32,945 nt of DNA from Burkholderiales bacterium (lineage in GTDB: Bacteria; Pseudomonadota; Gammaproteobacteria; Burkholderiales; SG8-39), in NCBI GenBank assembly GCA_020848075.1, contig JADLAV010000076.1:1-32945 (forward strand), given 5' to 3'. Position 1 is the first letter of the stretch, and each line of letters begins with the position of its first letter. Shown piece by piece: positions 7,600 to 16,428 of this stretch. The translations under genes and the position numbers were made by a program. The notes beneath the pieces were generated by a model. It worked only from the letters and a program-made list of their open reading frames with translations, was not told where the DNA came from and did not search any database.

Positions 7600-8559
7600 C
7601 TACCACCGGTCCGCGGCAACGCGCAGGCGATTCAGCCGCCAGAACAGCTTGTGACCCACTCGGTTGACTGCGGTATTCAGGAGCAGCCGAATCGTGCGCC
7701 AGCGAAGAAGATTCGCGGGCCAGATCCGAAACGCGTCGTAAAGATGGCCGATTCCCACACCGAAGCGAGCCGCTCGCAGATGCAGGCGTGCGCTCAGTAC
7801 GTGGGCATTGCTGATCGCGTGATTGCGTCTGATCGCGATCGTCTCCGGCAATTTAGCCGAAGCAAAGAACGCCGAGATCGCCGTTACCGGCTCTTCTGCG
7901 CGCGCTGCGCTTACGGGCGCGAACGAGGGCGAATCGTCGTGCACCCGATATGAAGCGAGGACTTCGGGGATATGGTGGAAGGGACCTTGCAGCCCGAGCC
8001 GAAGCCAATATTCGAAGTCCGGGATCTGACACAGTTTCTCGTTCCACGGCCCCGCCGCCTCGAACGCCGTTCGCCGAAAGAAAACCCCTGGTCCGGGTGC
8101 GCAGACTAGATCGACCGCGAGCCGCCGGTAGTCGTGAGCGGGAGTCCGGACGCGCCGGATGAAGCGCGACTGCGGATCGATGAGATCGAAGTCGCCGTAG
8201 GTCATCACGACGTCTGGGTGCTCCAGAAGGGCGCTGACGGACGTGCTCACCGCGGTGCGTACGAGCTTGTCATCCGCGGCGAGGTACGAAAGGATGCTTC
8301 CTTTCGCCATGCGCCAGCCCTTGTTGAGGGTGGCGGCTTGGCCGATGTTTGGATGGCTCTCGAAGCGGAAGCGGCCCGCGAAGCGTTGCAGCACCTCGCG
8401 GGTGGCGTCGGTCGAGCCGTCGTCGAGTACGATCAGCTCGACCCTCGGGTAGTCCTGTAACAGGGCGCTTTCCACGGCCTCGAGAAGGTAGGCCCCCTGG
8501 TTATAAGCGGGCACGACGATTGACACCAGCGGGAGGTCGGATGCCGCGGCGGGGCGCAT
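7600..8559 (-). CDS. Family 2 glycosyltransferase
   Basis: This is a 319-residue GT-A enzyme with VSIVVPAYNQGAYLLEAV, D46-D47-G-S, the metal-binding pair in YLAADDKL (D96-D97), and PDFEYWLRLG near residue 180. It resembles the N-terminal domain of the large three-domain glycosyltransferase further upstream, including the HPNIGQAATLNKGW and YRVHDDS blocks, so the two may share ancestry. Its ATG lies 2 bases after the stop of the 57-codon membrane-peptide gene. Role: addition of one sugar to the lipid-linked chain. Donor unknown. Confidence 0.87.
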   Translation of the reverse strand: MRPAAASDLPLVSIVVPAYNQGAYLLEAVESALLQDYPRVELIVLDDGSTDATREVLQRFAGRFRFESHPNIGQAATLNKGWRMAKGSILSYLAADDKLVRTAVSTSVSALLEHPDVVMTYGDFDLIDPQSRFIRRVRTPAHDYRRLAVDLVCAPGPGVFFRRTAFEAAGPWNEKLCQIPDFEYWLRLGLQGPFHHIPEVLASYRVHDDSPSFAPVSAARAEEPVTAISAFFASAKLPETIAIRRNHAISNAHVLSARLHLRAARFGVGIGHLYDAFRIWPANLLRWRTIRLLLNTAVNRVGHKLFWRLNRLRVAADRW

Positions 8560-8561
8560 CG

Positions 8562-8735
8562 CTAGAAGAGGATGTAGAGATCCGAGCGGAGCTGCTTCTC
8601 CTCGGGCGGCTCGGCAATAGCCGACAGCGGCAGCAGCAAGAGGTAAAGCAGCCCGGTCACGATTCGTCCCGCGCGGAACGCCCGAAAACCCAGCGCAAGC
8701 GGCGCGAACGTGGGCCGGTGGAAGGGGGTGTTCAT
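8562..8735 (-). CDS. 57-residue membrane peptide (DUF5989-like position)
   Basis: An ATG at 8735 opens a 57-codon frame ending at a TAG (8562-8564), two bases before the next start. The product has a basic N-terminal third, one hydrophobic helix (about residues 25-41, IVTGLLYLLLLPLSAIA), an acidic linker and the C-terminus SDLYILF. Small proteins of this shape (DUF5989) often follow an SxtJ-like gene and a NodU-type carbamoyltransferase in polysaccharide loci, which is exactly the context here. The function of that family is unknown; a membrane adaptor for the carbamoyltransferase is a guess. Tight spacing on both sides supports real coding. The family link rests on context and size, not on strong sequence identity. 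Confidence 0.6.
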   Translation of the reverse strand: MNTPFHRPTFAPLALGFRAFRAGRIVTGLLYLLLLPLSAIAEPPEEKQLRSDLYILF

Positions 8736-8742
8736 GGGCGAC

Positions 8743-9027
8743 TCAATAATCGCTCAGGTATATCTGCTTGTCTGCAGAGGATTGGCGGATCAGCTGCCAG
8801 CCGCGCTTCGCGTCGGCGGCCGGATGCGCGAGGCTCCTCCCGACCAGCAGGCGTCGGACGAAGGCGATGGGCGTGACGACCAGGAAGTATGCGGCTACGA
8901 GCCCTGTCGTGAGCAGCCACCGCTTGACCCGGGGTAGCGTCCCATCCAGCCGCGCCGCTACGCCGCGCGCGTGGCCGCGCAGCCGGAGCGCGAGCGGGAA
9001 TCGCCTGAGGTAGTCCTTGACCATCAT
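8743..9027 (-). CDS. SxtJ-like small membrane protein
   Basis: The 94-residue product begins MMVKDYLRRFPLALRLRG, has a hydrophobic helix at about 38-55 (WLLTTGLVAAYFLVVTPI), then a basic turn (RRLLVGRS) and a polar tail ending IYLSDY. The helix followed by TPI and RRLLG matches the C-terminal half of SxtJ-family proteins, which usually accompany carbamoyltransferases. The typical protein is about 130 residues, so this is a short version without the first helix. AAGGAG lies 10 bases before the first ATG (9027). It stands between the carbamoyltransferase and the 57-codon gene in the same orientation. Role unknown. Confidence 0.65.
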   Translation of the reverse strand: MMVKDYLRRFPLALRLRGHARGVAARLDGTLPRVKRWLLTTGLVAAYFLVVTPIAFVRRLLVGRSLAHPAADAKRGWQLIRQSSADKQIYLSDY

Positions 9028-9052
9028 TGATACGGCTCTCCTTGTCCAGGGC

Positions 9053-10891
9053 TCAATCGAGCACGAATTCTTCGCGCCAGCGGCCGTCGTCCTCGAGTGC
9101 TGGCTGCTCCGCTTTCTCGAGCCAGAGGCCTTCCATATAAAGGCAGTCCATGTCGGTACGCATGAAACAGCGGTAGGCGTCTCCGGGTGTGCAGACGATC
9201 GGTTCGCCGCGCACGTTGAACGAGGTGTTCACCACGACGCCGATCCCGGTCTTCTTCTTGAACCGCGAGAGGACGTCGTGAAACAGCGGGTTGGTCTCCG
9301 GATGCACCGTCTGGACGCGGGCCGAATAGTCCCAGTGCGTCACGGCCGGGATGTCGCTGCGCACCTGGTTTACTGCCGTCAGCAGATCGTCGTCCGCGGC
9401 GATCTCCGATGCGCGTGGCCGGCAGCGCTCGGGGCGCACCGGGGCGACCAGAAGCATGTACGGGCTCGCCGAGTCGAGCTGGAAATAGTCCCCGACGTCC
9501 TCGGCGAGCACCGCCGGCGCGAATGGGCGGAACGATTCACGGAATTTGATGCGCAGGTTCATGACGCGCTGCGTATCCTCGCGGCGCGGATCGCCAAGGA
9601 TCGAGCGCGCACCGAGGGAGCGCGGCCCGAATTCCATTCTCCCGGCGAAGAAGCCAACGACCTTTCCTTGCGCCAGCGCGTCGGCGACCTGCTCCGCGCG
9701 CTGCTCCGGCGCGAGGCGGCGAAACACGGCGCCGTTCGCGACGAGATACGCCTCGATCTCGCTCTCCGAGAAGGCCGGGCCGAGGTACGACCCGTGCTGC
9801 CGGTCGAGAGCCCGCGATGCCGGACGGCGCACTTCGTGATGGCCGAACTGCACCGCCAGGGCGGCGCCGAGCGCCGAGCCGGCATCGCCCGCGGCAGGCT
9901 GGATCCAGATGTTGCGGAACGGGCCTTCGCGCAGCAGCCGGCCATTGGCGACGCAGTTGAGTGCGACGCCGCCGGCCATGCAGAGGTTCTCCTCGCCGGT
10001 CTCGCGGTGCACGTGGCGGCCCATCTTCAGCATCGCCTCCTCGGTGAAGGCCTGGATCGACGCCGCAAGGTCCATCTCGCGCCGCGTGATGCGAGACTCC
10101 GGTTGCCTCCTAGGGCCGCCGAACAGCTGGTCGAACCGTTCGGAGGTCATCTCGAGCCGGTCGAGGAAGCCGAAGTACTCCGGGTTCAGGCGCACCGTGC
10201 CGTCGTCGGCGATGCCCGCGACCCTTTCCTTGATCAGGTCTGCGTACCGCGGCGTCCCGTACGGGGCGAGGCCCATGAGCTTGTACTCGCCGGAGTTGAC
10301 CTTGAACCCGCAGAAGTAGGTGAACGCCGAGTACAGCAGGCCGAGCGAGTCCGGAAAGCGCATCTCGCGGGTGACCTCGAGCCGCGATCCCGCGCCCGTC
10401 CCGAACGAGGCGGTGGCCCACTCGCCGACGCCGTCGATGGTCAGGATCGCAGCGCGCTCGAAAGGCGACGGGAAGAAGGCCGCGGCGGCATGGGCGAGGT
10501 GATGCGGCGTGAAGAGAATGGGGCCGTCGTAGGCCAGTCCGCTCTCGTGCAGCGCGCGGCGGATGATGTCGCGCGCGTGGAACTTCTCGCCCAGCCAGCG
10601 AGGCATCGCCTGCAGCCACAGCTTCAGTCCGCCCGGGGCGACCGACAGGAAGGACTCCGCTAGTCGGTCGAAGGTCAGACCCGGTTTGTCGTAGAACACC
10701 ACCGAGTCGAGCCGGTCGACCGTCAGGCGCGCCTGCTCCAGGCAGAAGCTCGCGGCGCTGACCGGGAACGACGCATCTCCCTTCCGGCGCGAGAACCGCT
10801 CCTCCTGGGCGGCGGCGACGATCTCCCCGTCGCGCACGATCGCGGCGGCGGCGTCGTGATAGAAGCAGGAGATGCCTAGGGTGACCGGCAT
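9053..10891 (-). CDS. NodU/CmcH-type carbamoyltransferase
   Basis: The 612-residue protein starts with the ASKHA-like N-terminal domain (TLGISCFYHDAAAAIVRDG, QEERFSRRK, HHLAHAAAAFF, ILTIDGVGEWA). It ends with the Carbam_trans_C domain (VVGFFAGRMEFGPRSLGARS, NTSFNVRGEPIV). The family uses carbamoyl phosphate and ATP to place a carbamoyl group on a sugar hydroxyl, as NodU does on Nod factors. Here it probably decorates a residue of the surface polysaccharide. Length and both domains are normal, so it should be active. It is followed by two small membrane-protein genes that recur beside this family, and preceded by an SGNH hydrolase gene. Confidence 0.9.
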   Translation of the reverse strand: MPVTLGISCFYHDAAAAIVRDGEIVAAAQEERFSRRKGDASFPVSAASFCLEQARLTVDRLDSVVFYDKPGLTFDRLAESFLSVAPGGLKLWLQAMPRWLGEKFHARDIIRRALHESGLAYDGPILFTPHHLAHAAAAFFPSPFERAAILTIDGVGEWATASFGTGAGSRLEVTREMRFPDSLGLLYSAFTYFCGFKVNSGEYKLMGLAPYGTPRYADLIKERVAGIADDGTVRLNPEYFGFLDRLEMTSERFDQLFGGPRRQPESRITRREMDLAASIQAFTEEAMLKMGRHVHRETGEENLCMAGGVALNCVANGRLLREGPFRNIWIQPAAGDAGSALGAALAVQFGHHEVRRPASRALDRQHGSYLGPAFSESEIEAYLVANGAVFRRLAPEQRAEQVADALAQGKVVGFFAGRMEFGPRSLGARSILGDPRREDTQRVMNLRIKFRESFRPFAPAVLAEDVGDYFQLDSASPYMLLVAPVRPERCRPRASEIAADDDLLTAVNQVRSDIPAVTHWDYSARVQTVHPETNPLFHDVLSRFKKKTGIGVVVNTSFNVRGEPIVCTPGDAYRCFMRTDMDCLYMEGLWLEKAEQPALEDDGRWREEFVLD

Positions 10892-10915
10892 GATTCGTCG
10901 TTCCCGCGGCTCAAG

Positions 10916-11917
10916 TCAGGAGGTCGGAAGCGGGACGCGGTCGAACGACATCCCGGTCAGCTCGCCTGGTTGGTCGAGGAGGCCGGGGCAGCATTCCCGC
11001 ATCGCGCGCTCGATCTCGTCGGCCACGACCGCATGGGCCGCCGCGGTGTAATGGGGGTCATCGTTGAACCGGAATGCTTCCCGCTCGGCCCGCGGCCGCC
11101 GTGTGAAGGCGGGCAGCAGATCGACGGTGAAGACCCCGGCCGACCTGTCCTCGAGCTCCCTGAAACGCGGCAAGTACGTGGGCGGGTGCTGCTCCAGGTA
11201 GTGGTTGTACATGGGCATCGGGACGATCAGCACCGGCTTTCCCCTGACTGCGCCGGTGAAGCGGTCGAGGATGGCCTTCATGGTCTGCCAGTGCGGGCGG
11301 TCGGGATACGCGTAGATCGCATACGGATCGTCCGAACCGGGCAGATAGGGAAAGCTGTAACGCCAGTCGCCGAGCGCGTCCTTGGTTCGTTTCTCGAGCG
11401 TGACCGGCTGGTTGCGCAACGCCAGTCCGTCCGCGGAGAGCTCGAAGTAGGGCTTGGGGCGGTACACCACCTGCTGCTCGCGAAAGTCGAAGCTCGGAAA
11501 GCAGGTGTAGAGATTGCGGGCGATGTTCTCCACGCAGATGCAGAACACGTACGCATCCGCGGCGTAGTGGCGAGCCATGGTCTCGAAGATCAGGACCTGC
11601 TGATCCGTGCCCGTGCCGTTGAGGCCGAAGTTCATGGCGTCCAGGTGCGGATGCCGTGCCTCGAGTAGGTCGGTGAAGCGCTGGGCATTGCTGACCCCGT
11701 CCCCCGCCGTATAGGAGTCGCCGAGGAACACGACGCGCCTCCGGCCGGATGGCTTCGCCCGCGGGTACTCGCGCAGCGAGCGCATCCCGACCGAGTTGGT
11801 CGTGACGTTGTGGAACGTCCCGCCGAGGGGAATCCGCGCGTACAGGTTCGGCAGATGCCACCAGCCGATGACCTCGTGGTGCGCGAAGACCTGCCGGCGC
11901 CAGTGGCACTCAGGCAT
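10916..11917 (-). CDS. SGNH/GDSL-type hydrolase or transferase
   Basis: This 333-residue protein has the block I motif FLGDSYTAGDG (S68 as the expected nucleophile), a NFGLNGTGTDQQ segment in the position of blocks II/III, and DDPHYTAAAH (D286, H289) as the catalytic Asp-x-x-His. No signal peptide is evident, although the first 35 residues (GWWHLPNLYARIPLGGTFHN) resemble AlgJ/AlgX-like proteins that bind polysaccharide. It could deacetylate or acetylate a sugar of the product. The start overlaps the end of the three-domain glycosyltransferase gene by 8 bases, so translation is likely coupled. Substrate unknown. Confidence 0.75.
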   Translation of the reverse strand: MPECHWRRQVFAHHEVIGWWHLPNLYARIPLGGTFHNVTTNSVGMRSLREYPRAKPSGRRRVVFLGDSYTAGDGVSNAQRFTDLLEARHPHLDAMNFGLNGTGTDQQVLIFETMARHYAADAYVFCICVENIARNLYTCFPSFDFREQQVVYRPKPYFELSADGLALRNQPVTLEKRTKDALGDWRYSFPYLPGSDDPYAIYAYPDRPHWQTMKAILDRFTGAVRGKPVLIVPMPMYNHYLEQHPPTYLPRFRELEDRSAGVFTVDLLPAFTRRPRAEREAFRFNDDPHYTAAAHAVVADEIERAMRECCPGLLDQPGELTGMSFDRVPLPTS

Positions 11918-14900
11918 GAGCGGCCCTCCTGGCGCTCGTGCGCGCGGCGCGCGTCTCCTCGGTCAGGCGTTCGTAGAGGCGCAGATAACCTTCCGCGTAG
12001 GCCTCGAAGCTGTGCTTGGCAGCAACGTGGCGAAGGCCATTTTCCCGCAGGCGTTGGTACAGATCCGGGTCGCCGAGCACCTGATCGATCGCCCGCGCCA
12101 GCGCGGCGCTGTCCTTGTAGGGGACCGCGATTCCGGAATGGGGCGCATCGATTGTTTCCGGAAGCGCAGTGCCCTCGAATACGATCACGGGCGTCCCGCA
12201 CGCCATGGATTCGATCGCCATGAGTCCGAAAGCCTCGGCGATCGACGGCATGAGAAACAGGTCGGCTGCGTTGAGCGCTTCGGCGATCGCGTCGGTGTCC
12301 TCGATCCAGCCGAGCTCCATGAACTTGTACTTGCCGCGCAGCGCGTCCAGACCGCCTTTCCCTTCGAACGTGAGAAGCCATGTCTCGTTGTGCAGGGTGC
12401 GTTCATGCAGCGCGGCCTCGATGTACTCGGTTCCCTTGAAGTTCTTGTGAAACGGTACTGAGCGGAAAGCGATGACGTGTGCATCAGGAGGAAGCCCCAA
12501 CTTTGCCCGGATCGCGGCCTTGTCCCGGACCCGGTACACGCGCGTGTCGACGCCGTAGGGGATGTAGTGCAGCGGGAACCGCCCCAATATCGGACTGTTC
12601 CTGACCCGTTCTGCCTGCCACGGCGATCCCACAACTAGATCCAGATGGGAACGGCCAAATGCCCAGCGCTTGAGTCTCCAGTTCGCGGCTGTGGTGTCTG
12701 AGAGCATGCGAAACGGGATCCCGAGATCGGGACAAGAACCGCAGCCGGTCTGCCAGCGCTCGCAGTCGAGCGAGTAGATGCAGTGTCCAGTGAACAGGAA
12801 CATGTCATGAACTGACAGGATGACACGGCGCCTCCGGCTGAGCCTGGGTAACTGCAGCAAGCTGAAGAACTGCGCGTTGTGAATCAGCTGCAGATTGACG
12901 ACGTCCGCGTTTGCGATCCACGGCAGTTCCGTAATGCCGGCCGAGAGCACAGGCAGCACGCAATGTGTTGACACTGCGTTCTGCACCGTCGCGGCGAATC
13001 TGTTGAGGCGTTTCAGCATCGGAGAACCGAGCTGATGGACGGTGTCATCGTTCGAAAGCTTGCGTGACACCACCATGTGGGAGTCATGACCGCGCTCGAT
13101 CAGGAATCTGTGGAGAAGGTAGCCGTTGACCTGTGCACCAAGCACGTCATAGCCGGAGACCTGCGCGATTTTGAGATGGCCGGGCGCCAATGCCGGTCGG
13201 ACCGATGCGACCTTGCCGTGCGCACCGCCGTCCATGACCTGTCCGGGCCGGAACACGGTCGTCTTGAAGCCTAGATCATGAAGAAGCGCCTCTTGCGCGA
13301 GGCTCGGATCGAAGTCAACACCCGCCCGCTCCACAGCATTCCTGCGCAGCCGTTCCCGCAGGGACGGATCGTCGATGATCGTTTGCAGGGCGGCTGCGAT
13401 CACCGCCGGGTCTTCGCTCGAGATGGCGACTCCGCAATCGAATTTGCGCAGATACCACCCGAGGAATGAATTTTCGTGGCAGATCGCAACCACCGACCGA
13501 CCGGTCATGAGATAGTCCGCGAGCTTCGCCGTCCCCGAAGTCCGGACGATGCCTTCTGCGGCCGGCTGGAAGGAAAATGGGATCAGCAGAATGTCGGCGC
13601 TGCTTTGGACTGCAAGCGCCTCGGCCGGTGGGAGGTGAGAATGAATGACCACCTGTGGGCCGACCAAGCCCTGACGAACCAGATCTTCCGCTGGCTGCGC
13701 CGTGTAAAGATGAAGCCGGACGTTCGCATGCTCGAGCAGACCGATCGCAGAGATGATGCTGCGGAAGATGTCGTAGTTGAGATGATAGATGGCGCCGGTG
13801 AACACCAGCTTGATCTCGCCTTCGTCGTGCGGGAACGGAGCCGTCTCTGCCCGCGGCGGCATCCAGGGCGTGGGGTTGCGTATCACCGACGACGGCTTCC
13901 GATAGCGTCTGAGCAGTTCCTGCTGCATGTACTCGTTGGGCGAGATGAGGCCATCGGCACGCAGAGCCAGTATCCGCTCGATTCGCCGGATCGCTTTCTG
14001 TATTGCGGGATCGGCCCACCATTGCTCGGTGAAATCGTCAAAGAAGTACATGAAGTACCGGCAGCGCAGGATCCGAGCGGCGAGGAATGCCGCAGGCGGG
14101 TCGATCTGATCGCCTGTGCACGCGATCAGGGTGTCGACCGGATCGTCCTTGAGGGCGCGCGCCATGGCGGTGCCGCGCTGCAGAATGCCCCACAGCAGAT
14201 TCAGGTAGCGAACGAGATCGGAAACCCTGCCGATCGGTAGGCGTCTTTCCGGCGGCAGGTCGTAGTACTTGCCGGGAAGTGCGCCGATGAAGTCGTTCTC
14301 GTGTCGATTGCCGTACACCGGCTGCGTGGCGAAGCAGTAATACTCCGGTGGCAATCCGGTCAGCAGGCGTCCGATCACCACCGCTTGACCGGACCACATC
14401 GGCGGGAGAAACCGCGTGCAGAACGCGAACCGCTCGGTGTAATGCTGATTCGTATGGTTCTTGCGGGAAGGGATGCGCAGCGCCAAGCGCAGAACAGCGA
14501 CCCCTGAGGCGAACAACGTGCGAACGATGCGCCCGACAGCGGGGCGAACGAACCTTTGAACGTACCGCTTGCTGCAGAGCCACTGCCACATCGGGGCCAG
14601 GACGGCGCGGCGCGGTCGAGTCAGCGCATAATAGATTCCGCGCCTGGAGAGCGCGTGGAGAATTCCAAATCCGTAGGCTTTCGCGCGAAACCCCGCCGCA
14701 CGTCGCAAGTCCGGCCCACTGTATTGCCGCGACGCATAAGCGCAGGCGTCGCGGAGGATGCGGAATCGTTCCGCAGTCACCTCGACGGGGAGCGTCGTCA
14801 ATTGCAGCGTCGATCGAAAAACCTGATACCACTCGTGCGCCATCTTCGCGCCGCGCGCCGACACCGAGGCGGAGCCTTCGTGCACTCTATGGGTCGCGAG

Positions 14901-15473
14901 GAACTTGGGGACATGCACGAGAGGGCCGTGTTGCGCAATCCGCAACCAGAACTCCATGTCCCCACAATAGGTATAGCGCGGGTTCCTCGGGCCGATGCTA
15001 CGGAGGGCATCGCGTCTGAAGAATGCGCCCGGTCCAATGCCCCAGTTCAGCTCTAAGAGCATATTCCCGATGCCATAATCCGCGAGCCGTTCCTCGTGGA
15101 TCACCTTCCCGTTCTCGTCGATGCTCACCCAATCTGGATAGACCGCGACTGCGTCCGGACGATCGCGGAACGCTGCCACGACCTCCGACACGGCCCCCGG
15201 CAGCAGCGGGTCGTCCGAGCTGACCACGCAGACGATGTCGCCGGTCACCATCTCGAAGCCCTTGTTCACCGTGCGCGTCTCACCCATATTTGGGTGAAAC
15301 TCCGTTCGGATCCGGGCGCCATAGCGCGCGAGCACGGCGGCAGTGTCGTCGTTCGAGCCGTCGTCCAGGACCAGGTACTCGATGTGGGGATAGTCCTGGT
15401 TGAGCACGCTTTCGATCGTCTCGGCCAGCAGGTCGGCCCGGTTGTAGGTCGGGGTAATGACGGAAACACGCAT
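11910..15473 (-). CDS. Three-domain glycosyltransferase (GT2-GT4-GT4)
   Basis: One uninterrupted frame of 1187 codons encodes three transferase domains in series. Residues 1-250 are a GT2 domain (VSVITPTYNRADLLAET, D37-D38-G-S, S-S-D87-D88, GDMEFWLR). Residues about 345-740 are a GT-B domain (FLPPMWSGQAVVIGRLL; LVFTGAIYHLNYD; EGIVRTSGTAKLADYLMTGR near 640-659). Residues about 766-1172 are a GT4 domain with the cysteine-rich SLDCERWQTGCGSCPDLG segment and the E1080/E1088 pair of EAFGLMAIESM. A positively charged stretch at 300-345 links the first two. Such an enzyme could add three successive sugars to the lipid-linked chain at the inner membrane. Donors are unknown. The middle domain lacks the usual second glutamate of the E-x7-E motif, so its activity is less certain. 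Confidence 0.88.
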   Translation of the reverse strand: MRVSVITPTYNRADLLAETIESVLNQDYPHIEYLVLDDGSNDDTAAVLARYGARIRTEFHPNMGETRTVNKGFEMVTGDIVCVVSSDDPLLPGAVSEVVAAFRDRPDAVAVYPDWVSIDENGKVIHEERLADYGIGNMLLELNWGIGPGAFFRRDALRSIGPRNPRYTYCGDMEFWLRIAQHGPLVHVPKFLATHRVHEGSASVSARGAKMAHEWYQVFRSTLQLTTLPVEVTAERFRILRDACAYASRQYSGPDLRRAAGFRAKAYGFGILHALSRRGIYYALTRPRRAVLAPMWQWLCSKRYVQRFVRPAVGRIVRTLFASGVAVLRLALRIPSRKNHTNQHYTERFAFCTRFLPPMWSGQAVVIGRLLTGLPPEYYCFATQPVYGNRHENDFIGALPGKYYDLPPERRLPIGRVSDLVRYLNLLWGILQRGTAMARALKDDPVDTLIACTGDQIDPPAAFLAARILRCRYFMYFFDDFTEQWWADPAIQKAIRRIERILALRADGLISPNEYMQQELLRRYRKPSSVIRNPTPWMPPRAETAPFPHDEGEIKLVFTGAIYHLNYDIFRSIISAIGLLEHANVRLHLYTAQPAEDLVRQGLVGPQVVIHSHLPPAEALAVQSSADILLIPFSFQPAAEGIVRTSGTAKLADYLMTGRSVVAICHENSFLGWYLRKFDCGVAISSEDPAVIAAALQTIIDDPSLRERLRRNAVERAGVDFDPSLAQEALLHDLGFKTTVFRPGQVMDGGAHGKVASVRPALAPGHLKIAQVSGYDVLGAQVNGYLLHRFLIERGHDSHMVVSRKLSNDDTVHQLGSPMLKRLNRFAATVQNAVSTHCVLPVLSAGITELPWIANADVVNLQLIHNAQFFSLLQLPRLSRRRRVILSVHDMFLFTGHCIYSLDCERWQTGCGSCPDLGIPFRMLSDTTAANWRLKRWAFGRSHLDLVVGSPWQAERVRNSPILGRFPLHYIPYGVDTRVYRVRDKAAIRAKLGLPPDAHVIAFRSVPFHKNFKGTEYIEAALHERTLHNETWLLTFEGKGGLDALRGKYKFMELGWIEDTDAIAEALNAADLFLMPSIAEAFGLMAIESMACGTPVIVFEGTALPETIDAPHSGIAVPYKDSAALARAIDQVLGDPDLYQRLRENGLRHVAAKHSFEAYAEGYLRLYERLTEETRAARTSARRAAHA

Positions 15474-15489
15474 GACCGGATCTGTCCCC

Positions 15490-16428
15490 TCAACCCGCTT
15501 GCCGGACGTTCGCCGCGACGAGCTGCATCTCGCATGCTACAAGGATCTCGACCACCTGCAATCCTAGGTCGAGACTGGGGTTCGACGATTCGCCAGACTC
15601 GATGCGCCGACAGAACTCGCTTACGACGTTGGTGAGAGGTAGCGAGGTGTCTAGCGGCACAACCTCGGTCCCGGAGGACGGGCTGCGCATGAAGGTCAGT
15701 TTGTGCACAGCCAGGTCGTCGTAGACCAGTGTGCCGCCGGTATAGGTTGCCTCGATATGGCGCCGCTTCCGGTCTTCGATGTTGCTGATGCGGATCTCCG
15801 CGCTTCTGCGAGCACCAAACCCGAGCTCGATCTCGATCGCCTCGCCAGTGCCTTCGCCCGATTGCGCTACGGAAGCCCGCCTTGCCTCCACCCGGAGCGG
15901 TGTCGCACCAAACAGGGCGAGGCACATGGCGACGTCGTGGGGGCCCCAGTCCCACAGCACTGGAGTGTCGCGCCGGAACGGTCCCCAGTTTCCTCCGCTG
16001 GACCGCGTACGGCTTAGATCTCCGAGCGACGCGCCGCGAGCCTCGAGCGTACGAAACGCGCAGCTGAAAAGGTGGGTATGGTCAACCATGACCAGCACCC
16101 CCGCGCGGCGCGCCTGCTCCACGACTGCGTGTGCGTCATTCACCGACAACGTCATCGGCTTCTCGACGAGGACGGGTATGCCTCTGGCAATGGCTTCCAG
16201 CGCCATCTCCGCGTGCGTGGCGGGCGGGGTCGCAAGGATGATTCCATCCAGCGTCTTGTCCGTGGTCAGCTCATGCCAGTCACGGGAGAGCCTGCAGTCC
16301 GGTCGCACCAGACTTGCACTCTCCGGGTTGGTGCTTGCAAGGTGCACCAGTCGAACGTTCTCCATCGCCGAGATGGTCGCGATGTAACGCTTCCCCCAGC
16401 GCCCGGCGCCCACTAGCCCAAGTCTCAC
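15490..16428 (-). CDS. Gfo/Idh/MocA-family NDP-sugar oxidoreductase
   Basis: The 312-residue enzyme begins VRLGLVGAGRWGKRYIATI, a Rossmann nucleotide-binding motif. It has LATPPATHAEMALEAIARG, VLVEKPM (the family EKP at 89-91), and HxxDLxxW-like features (LWDWGPHDVAMCLALFG). A GTG start at 16428 overlaps the TAG of the methyltransferase gene (TAGTG), which fits the family N-terminus better than the longer open frame. It would reduce or oxidise a ring position of an NDP-sugar with NAD(P)H. Placed after a 4,6-dehydratase, a cupin and a C-methyltransferase, it is the natural candidate for the final ketoreduction of a branched deoxysugar. Confidence 0.83.
   Translation of the reverse strand: MRLGLVGAGRWGKRYIATISAMENVRLVHLASTNPESASLVRPDCRLSRDWHELTTDKTLDGIILATPPATHAEMALEAIARGIPVLVEKPMTLSVNDAHAVVEQARRAGVLVMVDHTHLFSCAFRTLEARGASLGDLSRTRSSGGNWGPFRRDTPVLWDWGPHDVAMCLALFGATPLRVEARRASVAQSGEGTGEAIEIELGFGARRSAEIRISNIEDRKRRHIEATYTGGTLVYDDLAVHKLTFMRSPSSGTEVVPLDTSLPLTNVVSEFCRRIESGESSNPSLDLGLQVVEILVACEMQLVAANVRQAG

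Noticed and set aside
9017..10663. Plus-strand frame of 548 codons opposite the carbamoyltransferase gene
   Set aside because: Long antisense frames are expected opposite high-GC genes; the product shows only low-complexity Arg/Val/Glu/His-rich sequence.
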